Assembly: GCF_020360975.1 (NCBI RefSeq)
Contig: NW_025408671.1
Coordinates: 5,146,001 to 5,210,000 of the forward strand
Reading direction: 5' to 3'
Length of the DNA: 64,000 bases
Source: Hirsutella rhossiliensis
Taxonomy: Eukaryota; Ascomycota; Sordariomycetes; Hypocreales; Ophiocordycipitaceae
The position numbers and the translations under genes were made by a program. The notes under the pieces are model-generated. The model was given only the letters and a program-made list of their open reading frames with translations, was not told where the DNA came from and made no database searches. Shown here in pieces: positions 1 through 9,978 of this stretch. Positions within the stretch are counted from its first letter, which is position 1. Each line of letters opens with the position of its first letter.

Positions 1-251
1 CGTGTCTCAGCCGCTGCCAAACAAGCTGTCATCGACCCGTCTCGGCCCTAAGAGCACTGGCCATCGGCCGTCAGAAGTCACTGGTGGTGGCGTCTAGAAG
101 GGAACCGACTCATCAAATCGCCGGATCCATTTGCGTCTATGATTCTCGTCTCTGCCCCGGGGTAAGCAACCAGCAAGCGCCCGTGTCTATAAGTTCCGTC
201 TCTGGCAAGCCATCAGCAAATATTGCAGCTCAGTCGCCACACACATGGTCG

Positions 252-1631
252 TCAACATTTGTCGCTCTTCGTCGCTGTCGTTTCGCCTTCCTCACCGGGC
301 ACTGGCGGCTCATCCTTCATGAAATTGTCGTCATCAGGCATCACCTCGCCCTCCTCGCTGACGACGGGAAAGGGCGTCAGGACGTGGCTGATGTCTCCCC
401 ACCACAGCTCTCCAAACCGCCGATACCAGTCAACGGTGATTCGCAGGCCATCCTCGAGCCCTGTTCTCTGTTGCCAGCCTAGCTTCCGCAGCTTGGTGCC
501 ATCCACCGCATAGCGGCGATCGTTAAAGGGCCGGTCCTTGGTCCACTTGACCCAGTTGCGGGAGCGCTCCGCATTGTCAACCCCAATGCCCGAGGCGTCG
601 AGAATCTTGCCGCTGAGCTCCAGGTTGGAAATCTCGTCCGAGGAGCTGACGTTGTAGATCTGCCCCACCTGGCCTTTGTGGAGGATGGTGTCAAAGGCAT
701 CGGCCGCATCGCCGGCGTAGAGATAGCGGCGCGTGGGACTGCCATCGCCGTGCAACACCACCGGTCTCTTGCGGTTGATGAGGCAGGCGAACTTGGGTAT
801 GATTTCTGGGGGGGGGGGGTCAGCACAAGACGTTGGTCGACCAGGAGGAGTGGACTCACTTTCGGGATACTGGTGCGGCCCGTAGACGTTGTTGCTCCGG
901 ACAATGATGGTGGGGAGCTTGAAGCTCTTCTGGTACGACTGCACTAGCATCTCGGCGGCTGCCTTGCTGGCGGCGTAGGGGTTTGTCGGGGCGAGAATGC
1001 TCGACTCGAGCAGCTCGCCGTCGTCCTCCTTGACCTCGCCATAGACCTCGTCGGTTGAGACGTGGACAAAGCGCTTGACGCGGACCTTTTTGGCGCTCTC
1101 GAGGAGGACATGGGTGCCATAGACGTTTGCGTGGGTGAAGCCATACGAGTTGCCGAAGCTGAGGTCGACGTGCGACTGGGCGGCAAAGTGCAGGACGGTG
1201 TCGACGTGGTAGCGTTCCATGCAGTCGAGCACCTCGGAGGGGTTGGTGAGATCGCCGTGGTAAAAGGTAAAGCTGCGCTTGTCGTTGAGGACTCTGGTGT
1301 TGTTGAGCGTGGAGCAGTAGTCGAGCTTGTCGAAGGAGACGACGTTGTAGGCAAGGGGATACGTGAGGGCGAGGTGGCGCACGACCCACGACGCTCTGCG
1401 GCTGCGGTTAGTTGCTGGTGCCGCGAGCGAGTGGGCGGCTCACATGAAGCCGGCGCCGCCCGTGACCATGATGTTGCGGACATCGGGCCGGGGCTCGAAC
1501 CGGGAGGTGCCCTTGAGGACGGGGGCGCGCTTCCAGACGTCGAGGGCCTGCGAGTATGCGCGATGGCCGTTGACCCTGGCGCGATGGCCATCGGAGATGC
1601 TGGCCGTGCTTGGACACGCAGCGTTTGCCAT
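252..1631 (-). CDS. NDP-glucose 4,6-dehydratase (RmlB / UDP-glucose 4,6-dehydratase type)
   Basis: Extended short-chain dehydrogenase that converts a nucleotide-activated glucose to the 4-keto-6-deoxy sugar, the first step towards rhamnose-type sugars. Exons read complement(252..805, 860..1395, 1444..1631), giving 425 residues. Both introns are canonical, and removing them restores the Rossmann motif GGAGFIASWVV at the first junction and QYPEKIIPK at the second. The dehydratase signature STDEVYGE and the catalytic YAASK are visible, as is the substrate-loop segment RSNNVYGP. An in-frame ATG at 1781 would add 50 mostly basic and proline-rich residues. I chose 1631 because the residues before the Rossmann fold look like leader, but this is uncertain. 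The next gene, on the opposite strand, is a nucleotide-sugar transporter. Whether the substrate is UDP- or dTDP-glucose cannot be told from sequence; fungi normally use UDP. Confidence 0.9.
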
Positions 1632-2591
1632 GGCGACGGTGGCTAGCGACGTCGTCTGCTCGGGGCTGCTGGGGCTGCTGGGGCTGCTGGCAGGACGAGG
1701 CGAAGGTGGCGATGAGTGAGGCCGCCGGGGACGACGGCGGCCGCCGCCCCAGTGCAGATCTTTGAGAAGGCGCCGCGTCATGGTGGCAGGAGCGAGGGAC
1801 TCGAGGGTGCCGCCGAGGTGCCGTGGCGGCGTCGCATCAGAGGGAAGGGGAGATGCGTTGCGTCCGAGTCAGGGTCGCGACTGGTGCCGGCGGCCCGCGT
1901 CATTCGGCTGAAACGAGGCGAGGAGAGATTGCCGCCGACGAGGCCTACCGTACGGGCACGTGTAGCCGGGAACGCAGTAGGTAGGCAGGTAGGTATGCAA
2001 GGGGTGAACCAAAAAAAAGGCTCCCTAGGTATCAACTGAGTTACACCAGACACCTCTGTTTGTAACCAGGTTGATTGAAGATGATGTTGTTTCTTCTCCA
2101 ATAGGTAGTAATTAGTGGGTTGATAAATGTGGGACTGGCAGCAGTCTTGGCACTTGGCAGTCTTAAAAAAAGGAAGCACAACTAATTACCGGGTGTAAGT
2201 TATCTCGAGTCGAGGCTCAACCCATTTACCGAGTAGCGGCGGCGGTTGGCTCTAAACACCACGGCCACCGAGAGCCGCCAGCATCGCCAATTGCGCGTCA
2301 AACTCACTCAGTCCATGCTCGCTTCTATTCATCATGACCTCACCCTTCCTTCCCCGCCCGCTCGCGTCTCTTCGGTGCCGGCCTCCGCCGCCTTCCTCGA
2401 GTCCAGACAGAGCTGGGCTGTGGCGGTCAAGCTCGCCTCCAAACAAGAAGGCGCCTCTGTGACCTCTGAAGAGATGGACCAACACCAGGCATTTGCTCCC
2501 CCGAACCCCCAGACGCACGCTCTGCCGCCCTCGTGCCACGCGACGGCCAAGACGGACCACCCCATCGCACCCAACTCGAGCACTCGCAGCC
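1632..2591. promoter_or_regulatory. Intergenic region between divergent sugar-nucleotide genes
   Basis: About 960 bases separate the dehydratase and transporter start codons. No supported gene lies in it. It should contain both promoters and 5' leaders. An AT-richer core at about 2020-2200 is the likely nucleosome-free promoter area. I see no clear TATA box or named operator. Confidence 0.5.
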
Positions 2592-3768
2592 ATGAGCAAG
2601 CGTTTCCAGCCGCTCACCCCCGAGCCGCCGTCGCGCGAAAAGGACCTTGAGCGCCCTGATGATGCAGAGACCGGCTTGCTCCGACAGACGCCCGCAGACC
2701 CTCCGAGCCTCATCGTCGCCGCCGTCTGGATGACCGTAAACACCCTGGCGACGGTCGGCATCGTGCGTCCATGTCCCGTTCAAGACGCCCGTGAAACCCG
2801 CTCACCGCCCAGCTATCTAGGTCTTCACCAACAAGGCCATCTTCCTCGACTCTTCTTGGAGGCTCTCGCAGCTCACCTTTGCCTCTTTTCACTTCTTCGT
2901 CACCTGGATCACCCTCTTCGCTCTGTCGCGCCCGACCTTCGCCTACTTCACGCCCCGCCGAGCCTCCATTCACAGTCTTCTCCCCCTCGCCGTCGCCATG
3001 TGTCTCAATGTCGTCCTCCCCAATCTCTCTTTGGCCTTCTCTTCCGTCACCTTTTACCAGCTCGCGCGCATCCTGCTCACCCCCACGGTTGCCCTCATCA
3101 ACTATATCCTCTACGGCGCAACCCTGCCGCCGCTTGCCATCGCCACCCTTGTTCCCGCCTGTCTAGGCGTCGGCATGGTCTCGTACTACGACTCCCTTCC
3201 AGCAGCCGACGCGAGCATCAAGACCACGTCCCCGTTGGGCGTCATCTTTGCCTTCGTTGGCATCGTCGCCTCCTCCCTTTACACCGTGTGGATCGCCAGC
3301 CACCACAGAACACTCCAGATGAGCAGTATGCAACTGCTCTACAACCAGGCCCCAATCGCTTCCTTCATACTTCTTTACATAATTCCCTTTCTCGACACCT
3401 TTCCCGACTGGATGCACGTCTCAGCAAGCAGGTGGATGATGATAGGCCTGGTACGCACACCCTCCCTCTCGTCGTCGTGAAGCTCTGACAGCTCCTAGTC
3501 CGGCCTCTTTGCCTCCCTCATCAACATCTCACAGTTCTTCATCGTGGCCCAGACTGGCCCAGTATCGAGCACCGTTGTCGGACACGTCAAGACCTGTAGC
3601 ATTGTGTGCATCGGCTGGATCATGTCGGGTCGCGCCACGAGCGACAGAGCTCTCGTTGGAGTCTTTCTCGCCATTGCCGCCATTATAACGTGAGTCGCTC
3701 TGGCTCCCATTGCTCACCCCTACAGCTCAAGGTTGGCGGCTTACCAGAGCGCAGATACTCCATTGTAA
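2592..3768 (+). CDS. Nucleotide-sugar / triose-phosphate transporter family (DMT, SLC35E-like) membrane protein
   Basis: Exons join(2592..2762, 2821..3450, 3499..3689, 3726..3768) total 1035 bases and 344 residues. All three introns begin with GT and end with AG, and the last exon supplies only 14 codons. About ten hydrophobic segments follow a short polar N-terminus, as expected for a Golgi or ER antiporter that exchanges a nucleotide sugar for the nucleoside monophosphate. The segment GHVKTCSIVC near residue 300 matches the conserved 'GH-KT' motif of the NST-KT clade of the TPT family, which in plants includes UDP-rhamnose/UDP-galactose transporters. Its head-to-head position with a 4,6-dehydratase suggests that it carries the product of that pathway. 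That substrate assignment is inference; the family assignment is firm. Confidence 0.85.
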
Positions 3769-3915
3769 TGTTGCAGCACAATGCTCGTAAGTCTGGGTAG
3801 GCACGACGGCGATTGCTCGGCCGCCGACTGGGTCGTGATTTGTAAATACTGCTTGCCGTCCACACACGTCATGTAGCAACAAGAAATCTAGCACACAACG
3901 CCAACAGCGATACAA

Positions 3916-5166
3916 TTAGAGATTGAAAACCTTTCTGTCCTTTTCCATCTTGGACTTCCACTCCCACTGCGTAGCGTCATCGCCTTGGCTGCCAGCCCGC
4001 CCGATTCCTTTGTCGACTCTTCTGAGCTTGAGGGTGAACCGGGGTCCCAGCTCCTGCAGACCTGCCCGAATTCCCTCAACCCCCTTCATTTCTCTCCCTT
4101 CGGCGTCGACGATGCTCTTCTCAGTTGTGCGCTTCTCGCGGAAGACATAGCGGTGTCGGCGCACAAAGATGTAGTCTCGCTGGTTGTGCAGGGTCACCAC
4201 CTGGCGGCCTTGGAACTCGGGTTGCGGAGGGTACAGCGTCTGGAACAGCTTGGCCGTGAGGAGGCCCAGCGGCGTCTTGAAGTTGTTGAGGAGGAGTTCG
4301 GGGTAGTGGTTCGTGGGGTTGCCGTGGCCGGGCAGTTTCTTGCCCTCGATCCAGTTGGTTATGCTAAAGTGGAACGTCGGGCCGGAAGGCAAGTGCACAA
4401 TGGAGAGGCCGGTGGGCTTCTTCAGATCCTCCTTGACGAGAAGAACGGCCGTGTAAGCTCGATTCGTGGCGTACTTGCAAATCTCCCGCAGCGAGTACTT
4501 GTGTCCGTACCGATGCGCCGACCGGGGAATGTAGGTGGTGTTGGGGAAAAGGGTTGAGATGAGCTGGGCGTCGTCGTGGATGGTCGAGTTGAGAGAGGTG
4601 GTGACGAGGATCTTTGGCTCTGGCGGTGGAATGTCCGAGAAGAGCGAGGGGAACTTGAGGGCGAGCGACGTGGGCGTTAGGTCGAGATTTGTGCTCGTCG
4701 TCGACGGTGCGATGCTGTTATCCCTCTTGGCGCGCTTTTCCCGTTGCCGATCAAGCGCCGCCTGCCGCGCCTCGTCGTCGTCGTCGTCGTCGTCGGATTC
4801 CAGCATGCTGTCGTTTTCCTCATCGTTGTCGCTGGCATCCTGCATCTCGGCATCCTGGGCAGCCTGCCGCTCCTCTTCCTCAGCCTGCTCAATCCGCCGC
4901 CTCTTGAGCTTCTCCAGGTCCACCCTGGATCCGAGGCTGTCATCGTCGCCCTCGTCCCAGACTCGCTTCTGGTCCAATGTGACGGGCTTGTTCTTGGCCA
5001 GCCGTTCGTCTCGGAGGGAAGTGTCCTGGTCTTCATGCTTTTTCCGACGGAACCGCTCCTCTCGCCGCTCCTTGCCGTTGAGCTTCTTGTGCTCGACGAA
5101 GAGTTCCTGTCGTTTCAGCTTGTTGGCCGCCTTGAGCGCCCTCACGGGCGGCTTCGTGAGACCCAT
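3916..5166 (-). CDS. RPF1: Ribosome production factor 1 (Brix domain)
   Basis: Single-exon gene of 416 residues. RPF1 acts in the nucleolus in large-subunit (60S) assembly, recruiting 5S RNP and processing 27S pre-rRNA. The N-terminal 180 residues are basic and then acidic (a run of seven Asp near 125-131) and include KRARTS-like nuclear-localisation patches. The Brix domain runs from about residue 184 (PKILVTTSLN) to about 375, with the family core HLPSGPTFHFSI and the HNQRDYIFVRRHRY segment. The length fits fungal RPF1. The start ATG at 5166 is followed by MGLTKPPVRALKAANK. It is divergent from NOC3, another 60S factor, with 315 bases between start codons, which suggests shared control. Confidence 0.96.
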   Translation of the reverse strand: MGLTKPPVRALKAANKLKRQELFVEHKKLNGKERREERFRRKKHEDQDTSLRDERLAKNKPVTLDQKRVWDEGDDDSLGSRVDLEKLKRRRIEQAEEEERQAAQDAEMQDASDNDEENDSMLESDDDDDDDEARQAALDRQREKRAKRDNSIAPSTTSTNLDLTPTSLALKFPSLFSDIPPPEPKILVTTSLNSTIHDDAQLISTLFPNTTYIPRSAHRYGHKYSLREICKYATNRAYTAVLLVKEDLKKPTGLSIVHLPSGPTFHFSITNWIEGKKLPGHGNPTNHYPELLLNNFKTPLGLLTAKLFQTLYPPQPEFQGRQVVTLHNQRDYIFVRRHRYVFREKRTTEKSIVDAEGREMKGVEGIRAGLQELGPRFTLKLRRVDKGIGRAGSQGDDATQWEWKSKMEKDRKVFNL

Positions 5167-5300
5167 GGTGTCGACGCGGCTTCTCGATGGCCTTTTGAAG
5201 GATTCACCGAATAATTGGACTGACTGTCTGCTGAGCTTTAATTCGATTAAAAAAAGGTTGGGAAGAAAAGCCCCAGAGGAAGAGGGGCATGGACAAGCGG

Positions 5301-5315
5301 CAAATTTTTTTCAAA
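5301..5315. promoter_or_regulatory. RRPE-like element between two ribosome-biogenesis genes
   Basis: The sequence caaatttttttcaaag reads GAAAAAAATTTG on the other strand, close to the yeast ribosomal-RNA-processing element (core GAAAATTT/AAAATTTT). It sits about halfway between RPF1 and NOC3, both 60S assembly factors. I did not find a clear PAC element. One site is weak evidence. Confidence 0.4.
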
Positions 5316-5481
5316 GTTTTGGCGGTGAGCCACCAGCGCCGCCTTTGATTGGCAAGACCCAAAACTTTCCACCCGGCATATCGCCAACTTTGTTCACAGT
5401 GAAGAGGGCCAGCATCAGAGCCCGACGAGACCACTCGACGCCTTGAAATCCAAGTCCCGGATTGACAAGAGAGCCTTTGCG

Positions 5482-7521
5482 ATGACTTCCAATGGCTCCA
5501 AGAGGAGAAAGCTGGCCCACGACTCGTCCGACGACGAGGGCGTGTCGTCGAAACGGGCGCAAAAGGACTTCTTCAAGAATGCGTCCAGCTGGGACCTCGA
5601 GCAAGACTACGAGCTGAAGCGCCGAAAGGCCAAGAAGAGAGTCGGCGACAGCAACAGGCTGCCCCAGATCAAGACCACGGACGGGCGGGTCGAGCTCCTG
5701 CAGAACCTCGAGGCCGAGGACGACGCCGCCTCGGTCGAGAGCGACGCCGAGTGGCTCGAGGGCCGCGAGGACGAGGTCGAGTCAGAGCCGGAAAAGGCCG
5801 AGCGGCAAGACAAGAAGCCCGAGGTTCCCGAGTCGCAACAGATTCTAGAGGCGCAGGAAGAGCTGGCCAAGCTGGCAACGGCCGTCAACGAAAACCCGGA
5901 TGAGCACGTCGGCGCGCTCAAGGCCATTGCCAAGATTGGCCAGTCCAAGATCCCTACGATTCAGATGCTGACGCTCATGACGCAACTGGCCGTCTACAAA
6001 GACGTCATCCCCGGATACCGGATCCGCCCGCTGCCCGAGGACGCGTCCAAGGAAAAAATCTCCAAGGAGGTGCGCCAGATGCGGCAGTTTGAGCAGGCGC
6101 TCGTGCACGGCTACTCGAGTTACGTCAAGGAGTTGGCGCGATGCGCCAAGTTTGAGACGAGGCCGCTGCAAAACGGACAGAGCCTGGCGAGCATCGCCAT
6201 CACCTGCGCGTGCACCCTGGTCACGGCGGTGCCTCACTTCAACTTCCGCTCCGATCTCCTCAAGATCCTCGTGGGAAGGCTGAGCCGCAGAAAAGCCGAC
6301 GCCGACGCCGTCAAGTGTCTGCAGGCGCTGGAGAAGCTGTTCCAGGAGGACGAGGAGGGGCGCCCCTCGCTTGAGGCGGCCTCGCTGCTGGCCAAGATGA
6401 TGAAGGCGCGCGACTACCAGGTGGACGAGAAGGCGCTCAACCTCTTCCTCAGCCTCCGCCTGCTGTCCGAGTTCTCGGGCAAGGCGTCCCAGGACAGGGT
6501 CGAGCACCAGGACCAGGGCGCCGCGCCCCGGGCGAAGAAGGGCAAGCGGGAGTTCCGCACCAAGCGGGAACGCAAGAACCTCAAGGAGCAAAAGGCGCTG
6601 GAGAAGGACATGGCGCAGGCCGACGCGCTCGTCGGCCACGAGGAGCGCGAGCGCATGCAGTCGGAGACGCTCAAGCTCGTCTTTGCCACTTACTTTCGCA
6701 TCCTCAAGCTCCGGTCCCCGCACCTGATGGGCGCCGTGCTCGAGGGGCTGGCGAGATATGCGCACCTCATCAACCAGGACTTTTTCGGGGACCTGCTCGA
6801 GGCCCTCAAGGACCTGATTCGTCACAGCGACGAAGACGCCGACGAAGAGTCGGGTGGCGTCGAAGTGCAAGAGGAGGATGAGGCTGATGACGACGACGAC
6901 GACGACGACGCGTCCGGGCGAAACTTGACTCGTGAAGCGCTCCTCTGCACCGTGACGGCCTTTGCCCTCCTCGCCGGCCAGGACGCACACAACTCGCGCC
7001 GCGAGCTGCACCTCGACCTCTCCTTTTTCACCACACACCTCTTCAAGTCCCTCCTCTCGCTCTCCACCGACACCAGCCTCGAAAACACGCGCCCCACGTC
7101 GTCCACCCCGTCAGCCACCTTCTCGTCCAGGGTCAACTTCCAGACTACGACGGTCCTTCTGCTCCGCTCCCTCACCGGCATCCTGCTCCCCCCCTGGAAC
7201 ATCCGCCAGGTGCCCCCGCTCCGCCTCGCCGCCTTCACCAAGCAGCTCATGACAGCCGCCCTGCACCTCCCGGACAAGTCGGCCCAGGCCGTGCTGGCCC
7301 TCGCCGCCGACGTGGCCGCCACGCACGCCGCAAAGGTCGCCAGCCTGTGGCACACCGAGGAGCGCAAGGGCGACGGCACCTTCAACGCCCTCAGCGACAC
7401 CGTCGAGGGCAGCAACCCCTTTGCCTCGACCGTCTGGGAGGGCGAGCTGCTCAGGAGGCACTTTTCGCCAAGGGTGAGGGAGGGCGTCCAGCTGTTGGAA
7501 AAGGGCATCTCGTCGAGGTGA
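5482..7521 (+). CDS. NOC3: Nucleolar complex protein 3 (NOC3 / CBF family)
   Basis: Single-exon gene of 679 residues. NOC3 forms a complex with NOC2 that escorts pre-60S particles from nucleolus to nucleoplasm; the yeast protein also has a replication-initiation role. The true start is the ATG at 5482 (MTSNGSKRRKLAHD); the frame is open further upstream but begins there with a non-ATG codon. Visible are a basic and acidic N-terminus, a NOC3-type segment around QILEAQEELAKLA, the internal IRPLPEDASKEKISKEVR block, and a C-terminal CBF/Mak21-like helical region interrupted by a long acidic tract (about residues 465-485). No introns are needed. It is transcribed away from RPF1. Confidence 0.93.
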   Translation: MTSNGSKRRKLAHDSSDDEGVSSKRAQKDFFKNASSWDLEQDYELKRRKAKKRVGDSNRLPQIKTTDGRVELLQNLEAEDDAASVESDAEWLEGREDEVESEPEKAERQDKKPEVPESQQILEAQEELAKLATAVNENPDEHVGALKAIAKIGQSKIPTIQMLTLMTQLAVYKDVIPGYRIRPLPEDASKEKISKEVRQMRQFEQALVHGYSSYVKELARCAKFETRPLQNGQSLASIAITCACTLVTAVPHFNFRSDLLKILVGRLSRRKADADAVKCLQALEKLFQEDEEGRPSLEAASLLAKMMKARDYQVDEKALNLFLSLRLLSEFSGKASQDRVEHQDQGAAPRAKKGKREFRTKRERKNLKEQKALEKDMAQADALVGHEERERMQSETLKLVFATYFRILKLRSPHLMGAVLEGLARYAHLINQDFFGDLLEALKDLIRHSDEDADEESGGVEVQEEDEADDDDDDDDASGRNLTREALLCTVTAFALLAGQDAHNSRRELHLDLSFFTTHLFKSLLSLSTDTSLENTRPTSSTPSATFSSRVNFQTTTVLLLRSLTGILLPPWNIRQVPPLRLAAFTKQLMTAALHLPDKSAQAVLALAADVAATHAAKVASLWHTEERKGDGTFNALSDTVEGSNPFASTVWEGELLRRHFSPRVREGVQLLEKGISSR

Positions 7522-7949
7522 CGAGACGGCGTGATTAAAGTTGCTTGCCCCTGGAACGGAGCGCGAGGAGATGGAGGCAATTTTGGAAAGCAAACAAAGA
7601 GTGCACATATTTCAATGCAAGTCTTTTCATTTCTCACCCGCTACCGGGCAACTTCTTTACTTTGCGGGCCGAGGGTCTTGTAGTTAAACGGCACGACGTG
7701 GCAGACGCCGCCAAAGGGCAACGCCAGTGTCCAGTCAGTGCTGTTTGCTATGACGGGCTCAACTCCAATATCAACCTTGACTGCATGATCCTCCACCGTC
7801 GCTGCCAACCCGAAATCAAATCCCATGCCATATAAACACAGCTGGGCCTCTCGAAATCCTCTCCTGTCATCCCCACTGCTTCTCCCCAAATGCACCAGAG
7901 ATCCGTAGCAAGTTGTCCTGACGCCACCCGCCCTTGTCGACTCCTGAAT

Positions 7950-9150
7950 CTACGAAGCCCACTTGGAAGTACTGAGACCCCCCTTGGGCTTCCTCACCCT
8001 CTTGACCTCGGGCATCTCTTGAGCCTGGGTGTTCTCGCACGGAAGCGCTGCAAACGGGACCATCTGAGCTTGTGCCTGGAATGTCTGCTGGCCGGCGAAG
8101 GGAGCAACGCCTGGCATCGGGACAATGATCATGTAAGCCATTGACGGCACAGCCGCCACGGGCACGGGGCTGAGCCACGAACCCTGTGGAACGTCGCCCG
8201 AAGTCTGGACATTGTGTCCAGGAGCAACCGCTTCCGCCGGAACAAACTCGGGCGCCTGGGGGGAGAAGCTCCCCTTTTCCTGCGCCTCGCGGCTGTGCTT
8301 GGAGCCCGTCGCGGGCTTGTCTTCTAAAGTCTTGGCCTCGGCCACAGGCGGCCTCGCAGACAGTGCGTCCATGAGAGTAGACGACTGATCATTGACTTCC
8401 GAGCCCAGCCAATCAGTGCCCATGGAAGATTCCTGCTCGCCTGGCTCAAGGGCGATAAGGTCCCCTTCTCCAAAATCAATGAGGCTTTCGTCAGCCTCTG
8501 CTGGCTTCTCCGTGGAGTTGTTGTCCCCGCCAACCAAAGTCAAGAAGTCGTCCAGCACCGATCCCGGGGCGACGCCTCCAGGCTTCCGTAGTGAGAACAC
8601 GCCATCCTCCGTCGTGAATTCCACGTCGGTTGCTTCCTTCCTGACGCTAATCGTGCCGCTTCCGTCGACCGTCGCAGATTTTGCAGCGTCATGGGCAACA
8701 GACACATTGCCGCGGTCCGGGGCCGCTTGGGAGACCACGGTAACTGGAGCAGCGGACAGCTGGCCAGGAACCTGCGGCGCGCTGCCCTTGGCGGCCGGGG
8801 CCTGATCACGTCTGGACAAGAAGTCCAGATCAGCGCTACCGATGAGGGGCGCCTGGCTGAAATTTTGGGCCGGCATCCCGAATTTTCCAATCCCATTGTA
8901 GTTCCTCTGGCTCGGCAGGGGAGGCCTGGTGTTGGAGACAAACTTGCTAGGAAGGGCCTGCGATTTGCCTGGAGACTCGTCAGACAATGATGAGCAGAGA
9001 GTCGGGGACCACAGGCGTGCCTCGAGGGGCTTGGCTGCCCTTGGAGCCCCTGGAGCCCTTGGTGCCCGTCTGCTTGCCCGACTTGAAGCTGCGAGCCAGC
9101 TCCAAGGCAGCAGCTAGCTTCGCCTTGTCGTTGTATCCCGAGGCGTTCAT
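7950..9150 (-). CDS. Unrecognised Ser/Pro/Ala-rich protein
   Basis: I do not recognise a family. The protein starts MNASGYNDKAKLAAALELAR at 9150 and ends GGLSTSKWAS at 7950, about 385 residues. The first exon runs to roughly 9010. The frame then changes, so an intron is needed. The best-looking solution removes about 55 bases between about 8960 and 9014 (contains a CTGAC branch site and ends CGCAG) and joins ..RGTP to ALPSKFV.., but its donor GTGGTC is weak. The rest is low-complexity and acidic with conserved-looking islands (PLPSQRNYNGIGKFGMPAQN and an LIDFGEGDLIALEPGEQE stretch), a helical N-terminal segment, and a basic tail EVKRVRKPKGG. No membrane segment or signal peptide is seen. It is convergent with NOC3, 428 bases apart. 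Confidence 0.6.
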
Positions 9151-9978
9151 TGCGATTGTCTTGCGCGCCAGAGTCTGTGTCTCGTAGGCTCCAGGCAGAG
9201 AGCGCCAAGGACTGATGAGGGCGGGCGAGAGAGTGAGTTGCTCTGGCAAAAGGGTTTTGGCGCGTGGCTGAGATGCAGAGGTCGACCTCCCCGTGTTCTC
9301 GGAGGGGGCGCGTTTGTTTGCCAACAGAGCGCTGGGTTGGTGCAGGGGGACGGCCGAAGGCGCGCCGAAAAGAAAACACGATGACGAGAAAAGGCCACGA
9401 GGGAAAGAAGGCGGGTGCAGGAGAGTTGCCGGGTCGACGGGAACTATTGAGCGCGTTGTCCAGGCCTTGCGGGCGGGCGAAAAGCGTGTTTCCCGGGGAA
9501 GAACAGCCTTGAGCCTGAGAAGAGTTGGTTGCCTTATCAGGCTTCGAGAACGAATAGAGGCAGGCACGCGGCACTCGATAGTGGCCCGGGCAGGCTGGCT
9601 GTCTGAGGCGGCAGCGGGCGAGAGCGGGCGCAACGCTTCAATCCCAAAGTAGAGTGTTTCCAGAGACTGAGGAAAAACGTAGAAAGCAGTTGACACGGCT
9701 GTTGAGCCCAGGCCACCCCGTAATGTGGCATGAGACTGGCTGTCCTGACAGCTGGCCGGCATCTCGGGCAACTCAAGACAGCTGGGCTTGCACCCTCAAC
9801 GGCTCGGCCCGTCCATCCAGCAAAGACTCTTCTGTAGAATTCTGTAGAATACAGATAAAATTCCTGTATCCCGTCTTGTTGTACGGTCCACCCCATCCAA
9901 GGCCACGCCGTCTTGCGTCGACGAATCCAAAGCAGCACCGAATGACGTGGTGTGCCCAGCTGCCGGTCCGTGTATCCT
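9151..9978. other. Spacer between two minus-strand genes
   Basis: About 830 bases that should hold the promoter and leader of the unrecognised gene and the 3' end of POP3. Open frames here are short, mutually overlapping and unrecognisable. A perfect local duplication of tctgtagaat lies near 9830-9850. Confidence 0.5.

Noticed and set aside
5443..5481. Upstream extension of NOC3
   Set aside because: The frame is open but its first codon is TTG; the first ATG is at 5,482.
5845..7637. Long minus-strand open frames opposite NOC3 (5,845-7,038 and 6,822-7,637)
   Set aside because: Shadows caused by GC-rich codon use; low-complexity translations rich in Leu/Arg or Ser, no family resemblance.
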